Counted from the first letter of the stretch, positions 22,918-33,346 are shown. The stretch is DNA of 64,000 nt from Fusarium oxysporum f. sp. lycopersici 4287 (GCF_000149955.1 NC_030986.1:5311624-5375623), one strand, 5' to 3'. The notes: generated by a model not told the origin, from the letters alone. Numbers and translations: made by a program.

Positions 22918-24751
22918 TTAAGGGTACGCCGGCTCAGCATACCGTCTCCCAGAAACCCCAAGGGGACTGGTCCCCCGCTCATCAGGCGGCATGCGCTTCT
23001 CCCATCTTTTCCTCTCAGATCGCGGATCCCATCCGGGATAGTCGCGTCTTCGCTCGGCATCCGCATGGCTGCTAGTCCGTCTCTCCATGTCTGGTCGGCG
23101 CAGGTACCGATCACGTCTTTCTTCTTCTCTTTCCCGGTCGAGTTCCCGCTGCCGACCCCTGTCGCGAATTCGTTCTCGCTCGCGGTCTCGTTCCCTTTCT
23201 CTATCTCGCTCTTCGCGCATTCGTCTTGATCGCTTGAAATCTTCGTCGCTGGACTCTGCTTCTGAGGAAGCTCCTGATATGTCGGAGTAGCTTCTGCTGA
23301 GTCGAGATGGGGGAAGTCGGTCTCGGCTTCGGCGTCCGCGGGACGAGTCGGTGTTGTAGGATGGGGCTCTAGGTGGGTTTCTGGTACGATCTGGGTTGCT
23401 GCTGAGTCCGTTGGGGAGAATGTTTGAGACCTTTTCAGTCAGCTTCTCTCGCAGGCTGGGGCTGTGTGTTGATCTTCGGCGGGTGGAATCGTCTGAAGCT
23501 CTCCCATCAGCGCGATGGGGCCGGAATGTTGGGGGCGGGTTGCTAGCAACAGGAGGCGGGCGATCATTCGTTGGTGAATATCGACGAGACGTCGGCGAAG
23601 GCGGGCTTGCTTCAGGTCTTCTCTTTGCGCGAGGAGGAACCGGCTCATCATCACTTGAGTCTGAAGAGTAGTGCCTGGGCTGACTGTGTCGACGAGGCGG
23701 TGCGGGCCGCTTCGCATGAGGGTCGAGATAAGACCCCGGGGGCGCATGCGGTGCATGTGGTGGTACGTCTGGCGAAGGTTGCTGGTTATAATCGGAGAAG
23801 CTTCGTCTTCGGGCATGTTCATCAGAGCGGCTGTTGTACCTCTCAGGTGAAGGTCTGGTTGGTCGCCCTCCTGCATGTCTGCCTGGCACATGATTGTACA
23901 ACGGTCGTTCAGGCCTGGCTCGGGTTCCAGGAAAAGCACTTCCTCTCACGTGGGAGTAGGCGAACTTGGGCTCTGGTCCTTCCGGAGGTTCACCCGGCCC
24001 AGTTGGTTCTCGTGCTTCTCTGTATGCCTCCCTCTCTCGAGCGTTTGCTTCTTTTCGTAACTTCTCGGCGCACGACTTATGCCATCGATCCACCTCGGCG
24101 TCGGCTTGCGTTGGGAATACAGTTGGAGGTAGTTCGGCTGGAAAGTCTTGGCCGGTCTCGGGATGTTTTAGCTGCCAGTTCTTGACAGCGAACTGTAAGA
24201 AAGGAACGTGTTCCTCGGGACCGAGAAGGATCTCGAGAGATTCCCATCGTGAGAAGCCTCGAGCGGTGAGGGCAGGTATTGAAGGTGGTGCGAAATCATC
24301 GTCGGTTGGTTGTAGTGTGTGTTGACATCCAGTAACTTGCCAGATGTATGAGATGGACTCGTGTGGCATTTCAAATAAAGCTTTTAATGTTAGGTATATG
24401 TCGCACAAAGCCACTATGGAACTTACAGTCATAATCGCCTCCAACAGCCTTGTAGAAGGCGGCCAGCTTTTCCGGGGTAAGGTGACAAACGGTTTTATCG
24501 CCTATCTCGAGTATCTATTATGACGTAAGGTGGTTAGTATGCGATCTTTAGAATATTGACAATTTTGGAACCAAGTGGTTAAAGAGAGGGTGCGTGCATA
24601 CAATATGACGACTAATAGCTCTTAATAGAGCATCTAATAGCTTCGAAGGGCTTTTATCCTTCTCATACATATACGAATACTCAATAGCCGGAGGCGGCGG
24701 GGTTGATGAAGTTGCGCCCGGCGGGGCTTCTGTCTTTGGAGGGGCCGCCAT
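22918..24751 (-). CDS. DUF7514-type protein with Arg/Glu-rich tail
   Basis: Exons are 24751-24602, 24514-24427 and 24380-22918 (introns of 87 and 46 nt), giving 566 residues. The first 150 or so residues form a compact region that I associate with the fungal DUF7514 family: a KLLDALLRAISRHI helix, LTPEKLAAFYKAVGGDYDSL spanning the second splice junction, then SISYIWQVTGCQHTLQP and ARGFSRWESLEILLGPEEHV. The remainder is disordered: Pro/Ser/Arg-rich, then a long stretch of alternating R-E and R-D dipeptides around 23090-23220, ending ERGTSPLGVSGRRYAEPAYP. Its biochemical role is unknown. The charged repeat resembles RE/RD tails of RNA-processing proteins, but that is only a compositional likeness. 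Confidence 0.82.
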
Positions 24752-25911
24752 AGCTGAATAGCAAAAGGCGAATAGTGAGGTAAAAGATGAAGGTGATAAG
24801 AGAGGTTGTCGAGAAAAAAAGGTCACGATGAAGGTGCGCTCACATCCAGGGCAGATCGCGGGGAAACGTGGATGGCGGTCAGCGGGTCGATATCGATATC
24901 CAAGATGGACAAGTTGTAATGATGCCGTAAACGAGGACGATGGTGCATTCGACAAGACTCTTCAGAGCAACGGAGGGAAATAAAAAAGTAAAGACGGCGA
25001 TAAAAGTCGCAAAAGTGCACAGTAGCACAGACCCGATCAAGTCCCGTCAGGTTTGGGTTGGGATCCAATACCTTATATGAAATGGAGCCCAGCTGATGAA
25101 TGAAATGACAATGACAACCTAAACTACCTGAGCCAAAAGGTAAGGCAAGGCAAGGCAAGGCAATGCCAGGCAGAGTTGACCGGGGTAGACTTGGCGAAGA
25201 AGTGGGCAGAAAGACGAGGATCTTCTTATTTATTCAAGGGGAAGGGGAAAAGAGCACGGGCACAAGAACAAGGCAACGGTAAACAAGGCACAAAGAGACA
25301 AGAACAGAAGACAGAAAAAAGACGCTTGCTACTGCTGCTGCTTGTGAGAGAGAGAGGAAAAGAGTTGGTTCCATGATTTGACTGGTCTTTTACATGGGGG
25401 ACATGGATGTGCCTGGGAGACTGCGGGTGGCTGACAAAAGGTTGCTCTAGCAGATACTCTGTACAGTATAGCACAATAAGCAGCTGACTCTTGTATTTTC
25501 CGGAGCTACTACCTATTCGCCATGTTGGTCTTCTGTATCCTTTTTGATTCTTCAATCTCTTTGTTACACCGCCTTGTCTTGTTAATCGTCTTTGCGGTGT
25601 TTATAACTATCCCGTCCCCCATCGGAATCTACAATAACAGCGTACTTCCGAGAAACAAACACAACAACATGTCATAACGAAAACAGACATCATATCACAT
25701 CGCAGCAGCCTTCACTGCCGGCCCCTCGTGGCCTGACACGTGCATCACTGTTGTAGGCCCCGGGTGATCCCTCGCACGAGGAAGAATCTACCTTAGGTCG
25801 GGCAGTACAAAAGTCCAAGTCTAAGAAGAAGTGGATTCCTTCACTTTTATTTTCGCAACGGTCTACGGCTGTGTCAGGTAATCTAAGCCCATAACACGAA
25901 AATAGCTGTTT
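24752..25911. other. 1.2 kb intergenic
   Basis: Promoter side of the DUF7514-type gene and downstream sequence. Contains four tandem GGCAA pentamers at about 25144-25164. No supported gene. Confidence 0.5.
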
Positions 25912-26364
25912 TCAAACCTGGTTGGTTCCCTCTTGAGGCTGAGCTGACTGTACTTTTTGCTTGCTGTGTCGCAGAAATGGTGTGCTGAACTGAACACCCC
26001 CACTAACATCTGTGAGATTATTTGACATGGACTGAATAATCTCGAAGATTCTTACATGTTCCCTTGGCGTCATTTGAGGCTGATAGATCAGTTTATTCGG
26101 ATACTTTTGTGAACGGGATGGTACAACGTGAAAATGAGCAAGCATCTTGTGAAACAACCGGGCACTGATGTCATTGTTTACTCGAGGACAGGGGACCATT
26201 TTTAATTGATAGCCCAACAAAGCAAATCTGTTCCGAAAAGCCGGAGCAGACGCCGTTGAGGAGGGTTCTCTAGGGTAAGCCACTTTGACCTGTCGCCGTA
26301 GGGCAGAACCAGGGTTGACTCCACTAGCTCCAATAAGGCAACGGTCATCTCCAATTAATTTCAT
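25912..26364 (-). CDS. Doubtful hypothetical protein, about 150 residues
   Basis: An open frame running left from 26412; its first in-frame ATG is at 26364 (MKLIGDDRCLIGASG). A TTTCAG just upstream could be a splice acceptor, so a first exon further right is possible. The sequence is balanced in composition (LLGYQLKMVPCPRVNNDIS, KMLAHFHVVPSRSQKYPNK, MTPREHVRIFEIIQSMSNNL) but matches nothing I know. It would share a short divergent promoter with the MPDU1-like gene. Low confidence: it may be a chance ORF. Confidence 0.3.
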   Translation of the reverse strand: MKLIGDDRCLIGASGVNPGSALRRQVKVAYPREPSSTASAPAFRNRFALLGYQLKMVPCPRVNNDISARLFHKMLAHFHVVPSRSQKYPNKLIYQPQMTPREHVRIFEIIQSMSNNLTDVSGGVQFSTPFLRHSKQKVQSAQPQEGTNQV

Positions 26365-26553
26365 CACGTACTGTTGGCCTCTTCTTCTGAAAGTCAAGTA
26401 AAGTTGAGACAAGCAATCCCAAGCTTTGTGACGTCTTTGTCCACTTCTTTCACACTCCTTCTGAAATACTTCTTTGTATAATCGCTGAGCTTTGATCAGC
26501 TTCTCTTCTACACCTTTTTACGTTATTCTTGGTCTCTAACAAATCAGACCACC

Positions 26554-27478
26554 ATGGAAGCCCTCAAATCCGCCATCACTCCCATCACGCATAACCTCCC
26601 CGCGCCGATTCGCGACTTGGGCGTTTCCATCATCGGCGAGACGTGCTACAAATCTCTACTTCTCGACGTCAACATTGAGGATGCCGATTGCATCAAGTTT
26701 GCTGTCTCCAAGGCTCTCGGCATCGGTATCATCGCCGCTTCGTCCATCGTCAAGGTCCCCCAGATCCTGAAGCTCCTCAACTCCAAGTCCGCCGAGGGTG
26801 TATCGTTCCTCTCATACCTTCTCGAGACCGCGTCGTACATCATCTCGCTCGCCTACAACTTCCGAAATGGCTTTCCTTTCAGCACCTATGGCGAGACTGC
26901 CTTGATCGTGGGACAGAATGTTATCATCTCGGTGCTTGTTCTGAACTACAGTGGCCGTGCTAGTCTGGCTGCTGTCTTTGTTGCTGCGCTTGCTGGAACT
27001 GTTGCTACACTGTTTGCTGAGAATGTTGTGGATGCGCAGACCTTGAGCTACCTCCAGGCTGGTGCTGGTGTTCTGAGCGTTGCCAGCAAGCTGCCTCAGA
27101 TCCTCACCATCTTCCAGCAGGGTGGTACTGGTCAGCTCAGCGCTTTCGCTGTAAGTCAATCCCGTTTCTTGATCCTCTTCAATTATACAATTACTAATGA
27201 TAATTCAGGTCTTCAACTACCTTGCCGGATCTTTGTCCCGAATCTTCACAACCCTCCAGGAGGTCGACGACAAGCTCATTCTTTACGGATTCGTCTCTGG
27301 CTTCGTCCTCAACGCCATCCTTGCTCTCCAGATGATCTTCTACTGGAACGCTCCCTCCGAGAAGGCCAAGGGCAAGCAACCAGCTGCTCCCATTGCGGCC
27401 AAGCCTGCTACTCTGACTCCTTCTTCCTCTACCACTGCTACTCCCAAGAAGAGCCCTACCACTCGCCGACGTGGTTAG
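26554..27478 (+). CDS. MPDU1-type PQ-loop membrane protein
   Basis: Exons are 26554-27150 and 27209-27478 (58-nt intron), giving 288 residues; the ATG sits in an ACCATGG context. Two PQ-loop repeats are visible, KVPQILKLLNSKSAEGVSFL near residue 67 and KLPQILTIFQQGGTGQLSAF near residue 180. They are set in a run of about seven hydrophobic segments, matching the MPDU1/SL15 subgroup. The C-terminus is Lys/Pro/Thr-rich and ends TTRRRG. In animals MPDU1 is needed for use of mannose- and glucose-phosphate-dolichol in ER glycan assembly; the fungal role is inferred from that. OST5 and PNG1 elsewhere in the window act in related glycosylation steps but are not adjacent. Confidence 0.9.
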
Positions 27479-27805
27479 ATGGTTAGATTCTTTTGTGTGG
27501 TTGCGTTTGCTTTATAGACTGGATTTGTCATAGTCATTTTTAATAAGATTTCACTCTGTTACGTGCTTTGACTTTGAGTTGGTTGATTATGTGATTTTGA
27601 CATGTATCTGTCGTTAAATGTTACACGAAAACGTGTGATGCTAACTACCTATGTAAATGTGTTGCACAAAACCTGCCGATAATGCTATTCGAAGCAATGG
27701 TGCAAACGGTATCCCTCCTGTATGCTACCCCAGTTGAACGCCGTTGTAATAACCCAAAATGTGTCGCTGATCCTTTCCCGTTGCCCAATTCCATACAATA
27801 TCCAA
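27479..27805. other. Convergent 3' intergenic
   Basis: About 330 bp between the stop codons of two convergent genes; 3' UTRs only. Confidence 0.5.
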
Positions 27806-28469
27806 TCAAAACATTGATGCAGTGACTCCATTCCATGCCGCGCGTGTAGGTCGATCGCTTCGACCGGCGCATTGCAGGCATCTTCTCTGTTCGCCAAGGT
27901 TGCTCACAGAACAGCTGAAGCAAACATGCTTTCCACAGGCACCGCACGAATGATCTTCGTTATCAAGACCATCGATATCCATTCCGCCATCACCACTGTT
28001 GAGACCGGCACCGCAGTCGTCGCAGTTAGAAGGGGCAAGCTGTGTTCGGCCCAGATTGGTGATCGAAGCTGAAGGCGCTGACGAGATGCTCCAAAATCTA
28101 TGAAGAGATTGTTGGTTTGATTCGGGTCGACTAGGTTCAGGTGGTGATTGAATGTTCTCAGATGGAAGCTCAGTGTGTTGATGCTGGCTCTGCGCAGAGT
28201 AAAGCATGTTGAGAGTACGTTCTAAACTCAATTAGCATATATACAGTGCACGGCTATTTAGAGCAGAACTTACGATGAATTGTCTCTTCCGAAGGTCGAT
28301 TATCGCGAAATCGTTTCATGGTTCGACTGTGAAGATGAATTGGCGTCGATGCCATGATCGCGAAAGGGTTGGTGATGGAGTTGTGAAGTCGAGGAGGAGA
28401 GTCGAGGGATGAGACTGATGAGGGAGAGGCGCAGAGCTCAGAGACGGATCGCTTGCGCTTGTGGGCCAT
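27806..28469 (-). CDS. Cys-rich, probably zinc-binding hypothetical protein
   Basis: Exons are 28469-28274 and 28221-27806 (52-nt intron ending GAGTTTAG), giving 203 residues from MAHKRKRSVSELCAS. The N-terminal half is basic and Ser/Pro-rich with a KRKR stretch that could be a nuclear signal. The C-terminal part holds a Cys cluster: CDDCGAG, an acidic loop of about 20 residues, CGACGKHVCFSC, then CLQCAG, that is C-x2-C, C-x2-C-x4-C-x2-C and C-x2-C. The pattern resembles small treble-clef or RING-like zinc domains but does not match one exactly. An earlier acceptor at GAG (28227) would bring an immediate stop, which supports the junction chosen. Function unknown. Confidence 0.75.
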
Positions 28470-29259
28470 TTTGGTTATAAAGCGGAGAGAAGTTGTTGAG
28501 TGTTTAAACGAGAATCGAAACAATTAGGGTAATGTTACAATAGATGTTGGGCTGGTAAATAGATGATGAGGTGAGATAGATCAACCTCTTTACGGGAACT
28601 GAGACGGGACTGAGACTGTGGGGCTCGAGTTGGCTGCGCGACATGACGCGCTTAGATGGTGACGTTGGACGCGTTAATGGCCCACGCCAATCTTCGCGCT
28701 AGGCCTTGAGAATTTATACAGGATCACTAAACTCGGGAGTGGGGAGCACGGGAGCTGTGCACTATCTCGCAACTACTGTATTTAAGTAATCCTATAGGTA
28801 GTGGTGGTGATGCATCGGCTCTCTTTTTGATACTTTAGTCCGATTCTAAGAAATCGTCGAAAACCGTGACAATTTCTTCTCTTCACGCTGCAATACGTAA
28901 CACTCCCCTCAGATGCAGTACCCAGTAGTTTAGTACCTTACTAAGATAACTACCTACGTATGTAACTCCCTTGCCTTTGGCGCGGCTTAAGTGAACAGCT
29001 TCTGCATGTTTCCAACCTGTCATTGACAGGTAATAATTAAGCTCAGCGATTGGCCATGCGTCAGCTGAGAGCCCCAGGTCTCAAATTGCTGAATTCGACT
29101 TGGTGTACACCAGAAACTGCCCTCCGAGGCTGAGCCTGGAGGTTCCCTGTCAGCTACTATACAACAAATTTATATAATATGTTCGCCGGAGAAGGCACTG
29201 TAAGTTTCTCAAGAATTGGACCCAGTTGCAAGCCATTCATACCTATCCATCTCATCACT
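28470..29259. other. Intergenic, left border of accessory region
   Basis: About 790 bp, increasingly AT-rich, without a supported gene. Marks the change from dense housekeeping genes to the 29-35 kb accessory region. Confidence 0.45.
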
Positions 29260-29683
29260 ATGGTCCAACTCTCCACAGACGCAATTGTAACCATCATTAG
29301 TACGATCCCAGGACTCCTGATATCATGTCCAAGTGCTTGGTTCGCATACGCGGTGTTGCGTCGTCGGCATGTAAATCGAAACGACATTGAGACCGCTACC
29401 ATCGAGTTCATCATTGCCCAAATCAGTGCAACTCCGCTGAGGTATTGCTTTCATGTTCACTTCTGTCAGATCTCTGTTAATCCCGCGTAAATCCAGTCTC
29501 GAGTTGCCATACACGCATCAATTTGCACCCGAAGTCTTATTGCCAAGCGAAAATCTACCCCAGCTACCCCCGTCGACCCATCACAACATTAGTGGACGAA
29601 AGCAAAGACAGACTGAGACTCTGCTACCACCACGATTCGATAGGCAAAACAACTTACTACGCCCGAACCCAGTTGCAGCGTGA
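29260..29683 (+). CDS. Small single-pass membrane protein, family member A
   Basis: Exons are 29260-29441 and 29497-29683 (55-nt intron, phase 2), giving 122 residues. After MVQLSTDA there is one hydrophobic segment (IVTIISTIPGLLISCPSAWF) closed by Tyr and an LRRR run, then DIETATIEFII. The cytoplasmic tail predicted by the positive-inside rule is Pro/Leu/Gln-rich with the motif LPQLPPST. An ATG 27 codons upstream was rejected because the paralogue at 30813 begins at the equivalent MVQLS. Compared with that paralogue, identical residues in the first 36 codons are mostly encoded by different synonymous codons, and exon 1 has exactly the same length (182 nt), so both appear to have been maintained as proteins. 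I know no named family. Confidence 0.68.
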
Positions 29684-30812
29684 CAAGATGGATATAAGTT
29701 GTCGGTCTTCTGGGATCAGTCTATGTTGGATTCATAAGTGTATACATATTAAAATTAGTGCTTGCATGGAATACACAATTGGATGTATTCTGTCAATTTC
29801 ATGTCAATTCCTCTACTCTTCTGGGTCGTTCACCTATATCACCAAGTCTTAGAGCTAAAGCTGAAGTATATGTAACTAACAGTGGAGATGAGGCCTCCCC
29901 ACGTTCAAGACGGGAACTAAAATAGTCCAAGCTTGGATTCCCGTCAACGGCATCCCAAGCGCTCATCGCAGTATAAGGCAATCCTCGCTCTGGACTACGA
30001 TACCAGACGTGTTTACTCTGTCTGTATGACAGGCAGTCTTTCCATCAACATGCACCGAAGATGGCTTGGAGTATTAGTGGTGTTTTCTATTATGATCGAT
30101 GGATCAATGATACTCCAGCTCGACCCAAATGTGCAAGAGACCCGCTTGACGCTACTTGTATTTTCGACTCAGCCGCAGTTTGTCTTGTGCTCCGCCAATT
30201 GCCTCCCCCATCATCATCACCATCCGCCGAGGCAAGTACATAGTAATTGGATTGATGGAGTGGACCACCCGGGGCATTATGAAGTGGAGCCAGGGGGAAA
30301 ACACCCACTATCTCCTTAGTAACCATGATGCTTATAAGGCCCTAGTGACGTTCAGTGACAGCCAACCAGTATTTTTGCTTATAGTAGCTAAGCGATTGGC
30401 TTTGAGCACCCGACTGTTATATACCCTGGCTTGGACCGACCCAGAAGCACTAAGGCTATCCGTGCTAAGCCTGGGGATCAATTACAGCACGTTCTGCCTT
30501 ATCCCTTCTCCCTCGGCACGGCTGGGAGCGAATCGTACCCCTGGGAGTTGCCTCATCGGGGTGGTGAAGTGCATGAAGTGGTTCATGTTGTATAAGCTAA
30601 GGGTCACTGAGCGGGCAGCTTGCCACACACCACGATGAGGCAAGTGTCAGGGGTCAAATTCGCATCCCTGACACCTGACACCATCATCTCGCAAGACATA
30701 AAAGGTTGTTAAAGCCAAGTTTGTGATGACATGACAGCAACTACAAATACCAAGCTTTCATCCAAAGCAGCTTTTGGTATCCTTTCAGTTCAATCAAATC
30801 CTTTCATTCAAT
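29684..30812. other. 1.1 kb between paralogues A and B
   Basis: ORFs on both strands (for example 29933-30319 plus) overlap one another and have no recognisable content or shared family motif. No third copy of the membrane motif found here. Confidence 0.45.
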
Positions 30813-31186
30813 ATGGTTCAGTTATCAACGGATGCTATAATTACCCTTGTCAGCACAATTCCTGGACTGATTGTGTCTTGTCTAAGTGCCTGGTTCGCCT
30901 ACCTAGCACTGCAAAGAAGACCCATTCCCCAAAGCGATATTGAAACAGCCGCAATGCTTTTCATGATTCCAAGGACATTTTCTATTCCCGCGAGGTTCGC
31001 ATTCATATCTCATTGCCTTTCCATGTGTTGAGCCTGACTTGTTTGTCCTCCAGTGCACTGTCCCACACAGATACAGAGAGGACGTTGACGAGTGGTGATG
31101 TCCTCCAACTACCACCCGCAACAAGTCAACGCTGTCTTGAACCAACCCATTCTCCAGTCCTGGAACATGCTGAGCGTGTGTCATAA
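30813..31186 (+). CDS. Small single-pass membrane protein, family member B
   Basis: Exons are 30813-30994 and 31054-31186 (59-nt intron, phase 2), giving 104 residues. It starts MVQLSTDA, as member A does, then a hydrophobic segment (IITLVSTIPGLIVSCLSAWF) ending in AYLALQRR, and SDIETAAMLFMI. The tail after the intron contains LTSGDVLQLPPATSQ, which aligns with LPSENLPQLPPSTHH in member A. The intron falls after the same codon and phase (60 codons plus two bases). An overlapping ORF at 31092-31379 in another frame was not preferred because it does not join exon 1 by any visible acceptor. Function unknown; a short membrane protein with a cytoplasmic tail. Confidence 0.68.
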
Positions 31187-31447
31187 TATTTTGAACAAAA
31201 GTGTGATAGAATTTGACAATGCGCTGCTTTTCAGTGCTTCAACATGGGCCGCGGTGCATACGACACAACTGGTGTCCCCAAGCCACTGCCCCTCACCAGA
31301 TACGGCTCTCTCACTTGGTTCAATGGACAAACTCCATCCGTTCAACAACCAACCTGATGCAACTGTCCACTATGATTAGCTCTCAGAGGAATCAACCCCA
31401 TTCAAATGGACCATGACCAATCTGCAACGACACAACTCAAAGAGACT

Positions 31448-31597
31448 TCAGGAGAATGGATTCATCCATCTAAAAGCCTTCCTCACACGAGGCCACTTCT
31501 TGGACTGATACAACTTATACGCAAAGAACAATCCAACACATGAAACGACCAGGCCAAGAGTGGAGTAGACGATGGTGACGATTACTTCGGTCGACAT
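31448..31597 (-). CDS. 49-residue membrane microprotein, family member C
   Basis: A single short frame from ATG at 31597 to TGA at 31448, below usual ORF cut-offs. It reads MSTEVIVTIVYSTLGL, then VVSCVGLFFAYKLYQSKKW, then a basic tail (PRVRKAFRWMNPFS). It aligns with members A and B over the membrane segment: ST-D/E-x-I-V-T-I, then GL-x-x-SC, then FAY, with the same spacing apart from a three-residue shift at the N-terminus. It lacks the intron and long tail. It is transcribed toward gene B, with 261 bp between the stop codons. That the same motif occurs three times within 2.4 kb is the main support. Confidence 0.6.
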   Translation of the reverse strand: MSTEVIVTIVYSTLGLVVSCVGLFFAYKLYQSKKWPRVRKAFRWMNPFS

Positions 31598-31782
31598 TGG
31601 AAGGGATCTGGCGGAGAAGTGTTGCAAGGGACAAAAACGATAGACGAAATCGGGGTGTAACGGATGTAATAAATACCTAGACCTCGGGACCCAATAGATT
31701 ATATGTGTATGATGACAGTAGGGCTACACTACTCCATACTGTCGATTGAGCTGAGGGATTTGTCCAAACCTATCCAAGCGAG

Positions 31783-32874
31783 ATGATAGGCAGAATACTT
31801 CTGCATATCCGCGAGGCTTGCGAAGAAGCAAAGCAGACACCTTTGCCCACCGAGATCCTCGTTATCCTCTACGGCTTCGGAAACCCTGCAATCGGCTGTC
31901 ATATGAATTGCACCAAAGACTTCCTTGACCCTGATGCAATACTCACTCCTTCCATGATTCTTAACGAATTGCCGCCAGACAGAGATGCAACTTTGGCCAT
32001 GCGCATGTTTGCACCCCGCCCCTGGGTAGAAAGCTACAGGTTGCACAGACACGAGCTTGATAAAATTAAGATTGCTTATCCAAATGTCTACAAACAAGCC
32101 GCCGCGGATGGAACATTGGCGAAGCAGACTTTTACCGAAGAAGGCGTCTTGTATTACCTGCGTTCCAAGATCCACGAAATCAAATTCAAATACCGTCACT
32201 ACGAGCTTGCGCTCTGGCTTCGACAAGGCCCCAAAGACACAGATGGTGCCACAATAATCGGCGACAGAATGTTACAATTCATGGACCCATATCCCCAGGA
32301 GACAGGGCTGCAGCAAATGAGCCGGGAAGCCTTGTTGGCAACGGTGGTGAACTTTCGGCTGGCAATGGCGGTCTCGACGGATAACATGGTTGCCCACTTC
32401 AAGCTCAAACGTCCTCTGGACCAGACTTGCCTTGAGTGGGATATGCCTCGGTGGCCCGAACGCCAGTCTAACCTCACACGCTCGAACGAATTTTACAACC
32501 TGTTCAAGACAGAGGAGGATATCGAGACCGAGGCCGGATTGTTGTGGAGTAGATACACACGATTCCGCCTTTATCTACGTGCAGCTCACTATGAGACATA
32601 CGTAGCTGAAGAGATTATAAGTACACCAAGAAACATCTCAAACGTATTAGTTGTTATCGAACGCGTTTTTGATTACATATTGGACAGGGTCGAGAAATCG
32701 GCCAGTGTCTGCAAGAAGACTGTTGACGAAGCGAAACAGGAGTACGGAGATGAAGTCCTGAGCCGAAGTATGCCTCGAGAACGTTTCGAGAGCTTGCAAA
32801 ATATGATTCAACAGCTGTACGACGTGGTCTATGATGGATATGCAGTGGTCGAACCCGAGGGTAACTCGCGGTAG
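31783..32874 (+). CDS. Orphan hypothetical protein, 363 residues
   Basis: A single exon with a clean ATG. No domain recognised, no signal peptide and no membrane segment. It looks like a soluble, mostly helical protein with many aromatic and charged residues: YYLRSKIHEIKFKYRHYELA, RYTRFRLYLRAAHYETYVAE and RVFDYILDRVEKSASVCKKT. The last 70 residues could form a coiled coil (FESLQNMIQQLYDVVYDGYA). The uninterrupted length and even codon use argue that it is real. It starts 185 bp from the start of microprotein C, divergently, so the two may share a promoter; a functional link to the microproteins is only a guess from position. Confidence 0.75.
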   Translation: MIGRILLHIREACEEAKQTPLPTEILVILYGFGNPAIGCHMNCTKDFLDPDAILTPSMILNELPPDRDATLAMRMFAPRPWVESYRLHRHELDKIKIAYPNVYKQAAADGTLAKQTFTEEGVLYYLRSKIHEIKFKYRHYELALWLRQGPKDTDGATIIGDRMLQFMDPYPQETGLQQMSREALLATVVNFRLAMAVSTDNMVAHFKLKRPLDQTCLEWDMPRWPERQSNLTRSNEFYNLFKTEEDIETEAGLLWSRYTRFRLYLRAAHYETYVAEEIISTPRNISNVLVVIERVFDYILDRVEKSASVCKKTVDEAKQEYGDEVLSRSMPRERFESLQNMIQQLYDVVYDGYAVVEPEGNSR

Positions 32875-32976
32875 TGATGGGTGAGGCCGAGAATCAGAGC
32901 AGAGATAAGGTAGTTATAAAAAAGAATGCTAATTTCCAAGGCTTCCTTTCACCAACAGCAAAACCATTATACAGGT

Positions 32977-33346
32977 CTAGTCTAAATATCCACTGATCTG
33001 TGTAACCAGGAAGGAGGGCAAATGTGCAACTCGTGACACTTACTACTGCAGCACTGCCTCGAGGCAAAGGGCCCCCAAAGGAAGAACACGGCTGTGATGA
33101 AAGCCTGGAGGATACGGAAAGAGAAATTCCACCGGTAGCTCTCTTAGCACTGGGCCATGTTTGACGATGACCGAGTTGGGCGACACGTTTCATGTCCATG
33201 CGGGCGTCATTCCAGCAACATTGATCCATATCGAAGCCACTGTCTTCGCTCTCTTCATCATTGCGAGTAATCACTCTACAAGCTCCAATTATGATGGCTG
33301 TATTGTAGATCTGGGGTATCGTTGTGGCATATCTGATTTGACGCAT
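32977..33346 (-). CDS. Candidate small hypothetical protein, about 107 residues
   Basis: Exon 1 runs 33346-33044 and ends at a good donor (GTAAGT). A 46-nt intron leads to a 21-nt last exon, 32997-32977, encoding ISGYLD and a stop. The N-terminus has a short hydrophobic stretch (IYNTAIIIGACRVI) followed by an acidic run (NDEESEDSGFDMD), and later basic and Ser-rich sequence. Unspliced, the frame continues to 32894 with a less plausible hydrophobic end. No family recognised. Weak evidence: one good donor and a compact structure. Confidence 0.3.

Noticed and set aside
29933..30319. 128-codon ORF between membrane paralogues A and B
   Set aside because: His/Pro-rich, with several overlapping ORFs on both strands, no family motif and no matching splice sites.
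31092..31379. 95-codon ORF overlapping exon 2 of membrane gene B
   Set aside because: It cannot be joined to exon 1 in frame by a visible acceptor, and the alternative frame has the QLPP motif shared with gene A.
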